DNA of 64,000 nucleotides from Paenibacillus turicensis (GTDB taxonomy: Bacteria > Bacillota > Bacilli > Paenibacillales > Paenibacillaceae): NCBI RefSeq assembly GCF_017873435.1, contig NZ_JAGGKG010000003.1:281887-345886 (forward strand). The letters are read 5' to 3'. Under the pieces are notes generated by a model that was not told where the DNA came from, ran no database searches, and was given only the letters and a program-made list of their open reading frames with translations. This document shows, in pieces, positions 63,943 to 64,000 of the stretch. Each line of letters begins with the position of its first letter. Position 1 is the first letter of the stretch. The translations under genes and the position numbers were made by a program.

Positions 63943-64000
63943 TCTTTGAAATAAAACGAGCACTCCCTTAAGATAATGGTGTCTACCAAAACAACAATTA

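Overview
The window looks like a chromosomal segment of a low-GC, endospore-forming member of the Bacillales. The housekeeping order from 29 to 60 kb (rqcH, Ca2+-ATPase, yicC, remA, gmk, rpoZ, coaBC, priA, def, fmt, rsmB, rlmN, prpC, prkC, rsgA, rpe, spoVM, rpmB, yloU, fakA, recG) is the block known from Bacillus subtilis. spoVM and a SpoVIF-type gene mark a spore former. The XPB helicase pair, the FN3-tailed class A PBP and the SpoVIF gene beside recG fit Paenibacillaceae best; that placement is inference from gene content. No tRNA, rRNA, CRISPR array, prophage or complete insertion sequence was recognised.

Layout. 0-4.8 kb: the 3' part of ptsI, a DJ-1/PfpI-type protein, a small zinc-ribbon-like protein, ccpA and mtnN. 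4.8-11.2 kb: a bifunctional PBP and rpsD on the minus strand, with a GAF-GGDEF diguanylate cyclase divergent from rpsD. 11.3-17.6 kb: M29 aminopeptidase, an HPr-like protein lacking the active-site His, ylaN, a Ca2+/H+ antiporter, an Asp23 protein, ftsW and an M20 amidohydrolase. 17.7-21.8 kb: a probable operon of XPB-type helicase, its partner protein, ylbF and ylbG. 21.9-28.9 kb: accessory genes, namely a broken acetyltransferase, a large secreted OB-fold protein, an orphan small protein, a PHP phosphoesterase, and a TetR regulator with an alpha/beta hydrolase.

29-62 kb is the conserved core, read mostly rightward. Between the Ca2+-ATPase and yicC it is interrupted by about 5.5 kb holding dapF, a Nudix hydrolase, a seven-repeat RCC1-like propeller, a tandem array of structured repeats, and the bifunctional yitJ. 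The core joins nucleotide and CoA supply (gmk, coaBC), replication restart and recombination (priA, recG), translation initiation and ribosome work (def, fmt, rsmB, rlmN, rsgA, rpmB), Ser/Thr phosphosignalling (prpC/prkC), fatty-acid kinase parts (fakA, DegV) and sporulation (spoVM, spoVIF). The window ends with map, a short Crp-like regulator, a YitT membrane protein behind an unusual leader, and a msrA-msrB fusion.

The most unusual signal is non-coding. At 36.3-37.1 kb three tandem copies of a roughly 252-bp unit each contain a roughly 165-bp element whose ends pair through an 11-bp inverted repeat (perfect in the third copy) and whose interior holds further nested stems. A diverged relative lies at 63.78-63.94 kb in the opposite orientation, with different stem sequences that still pair.
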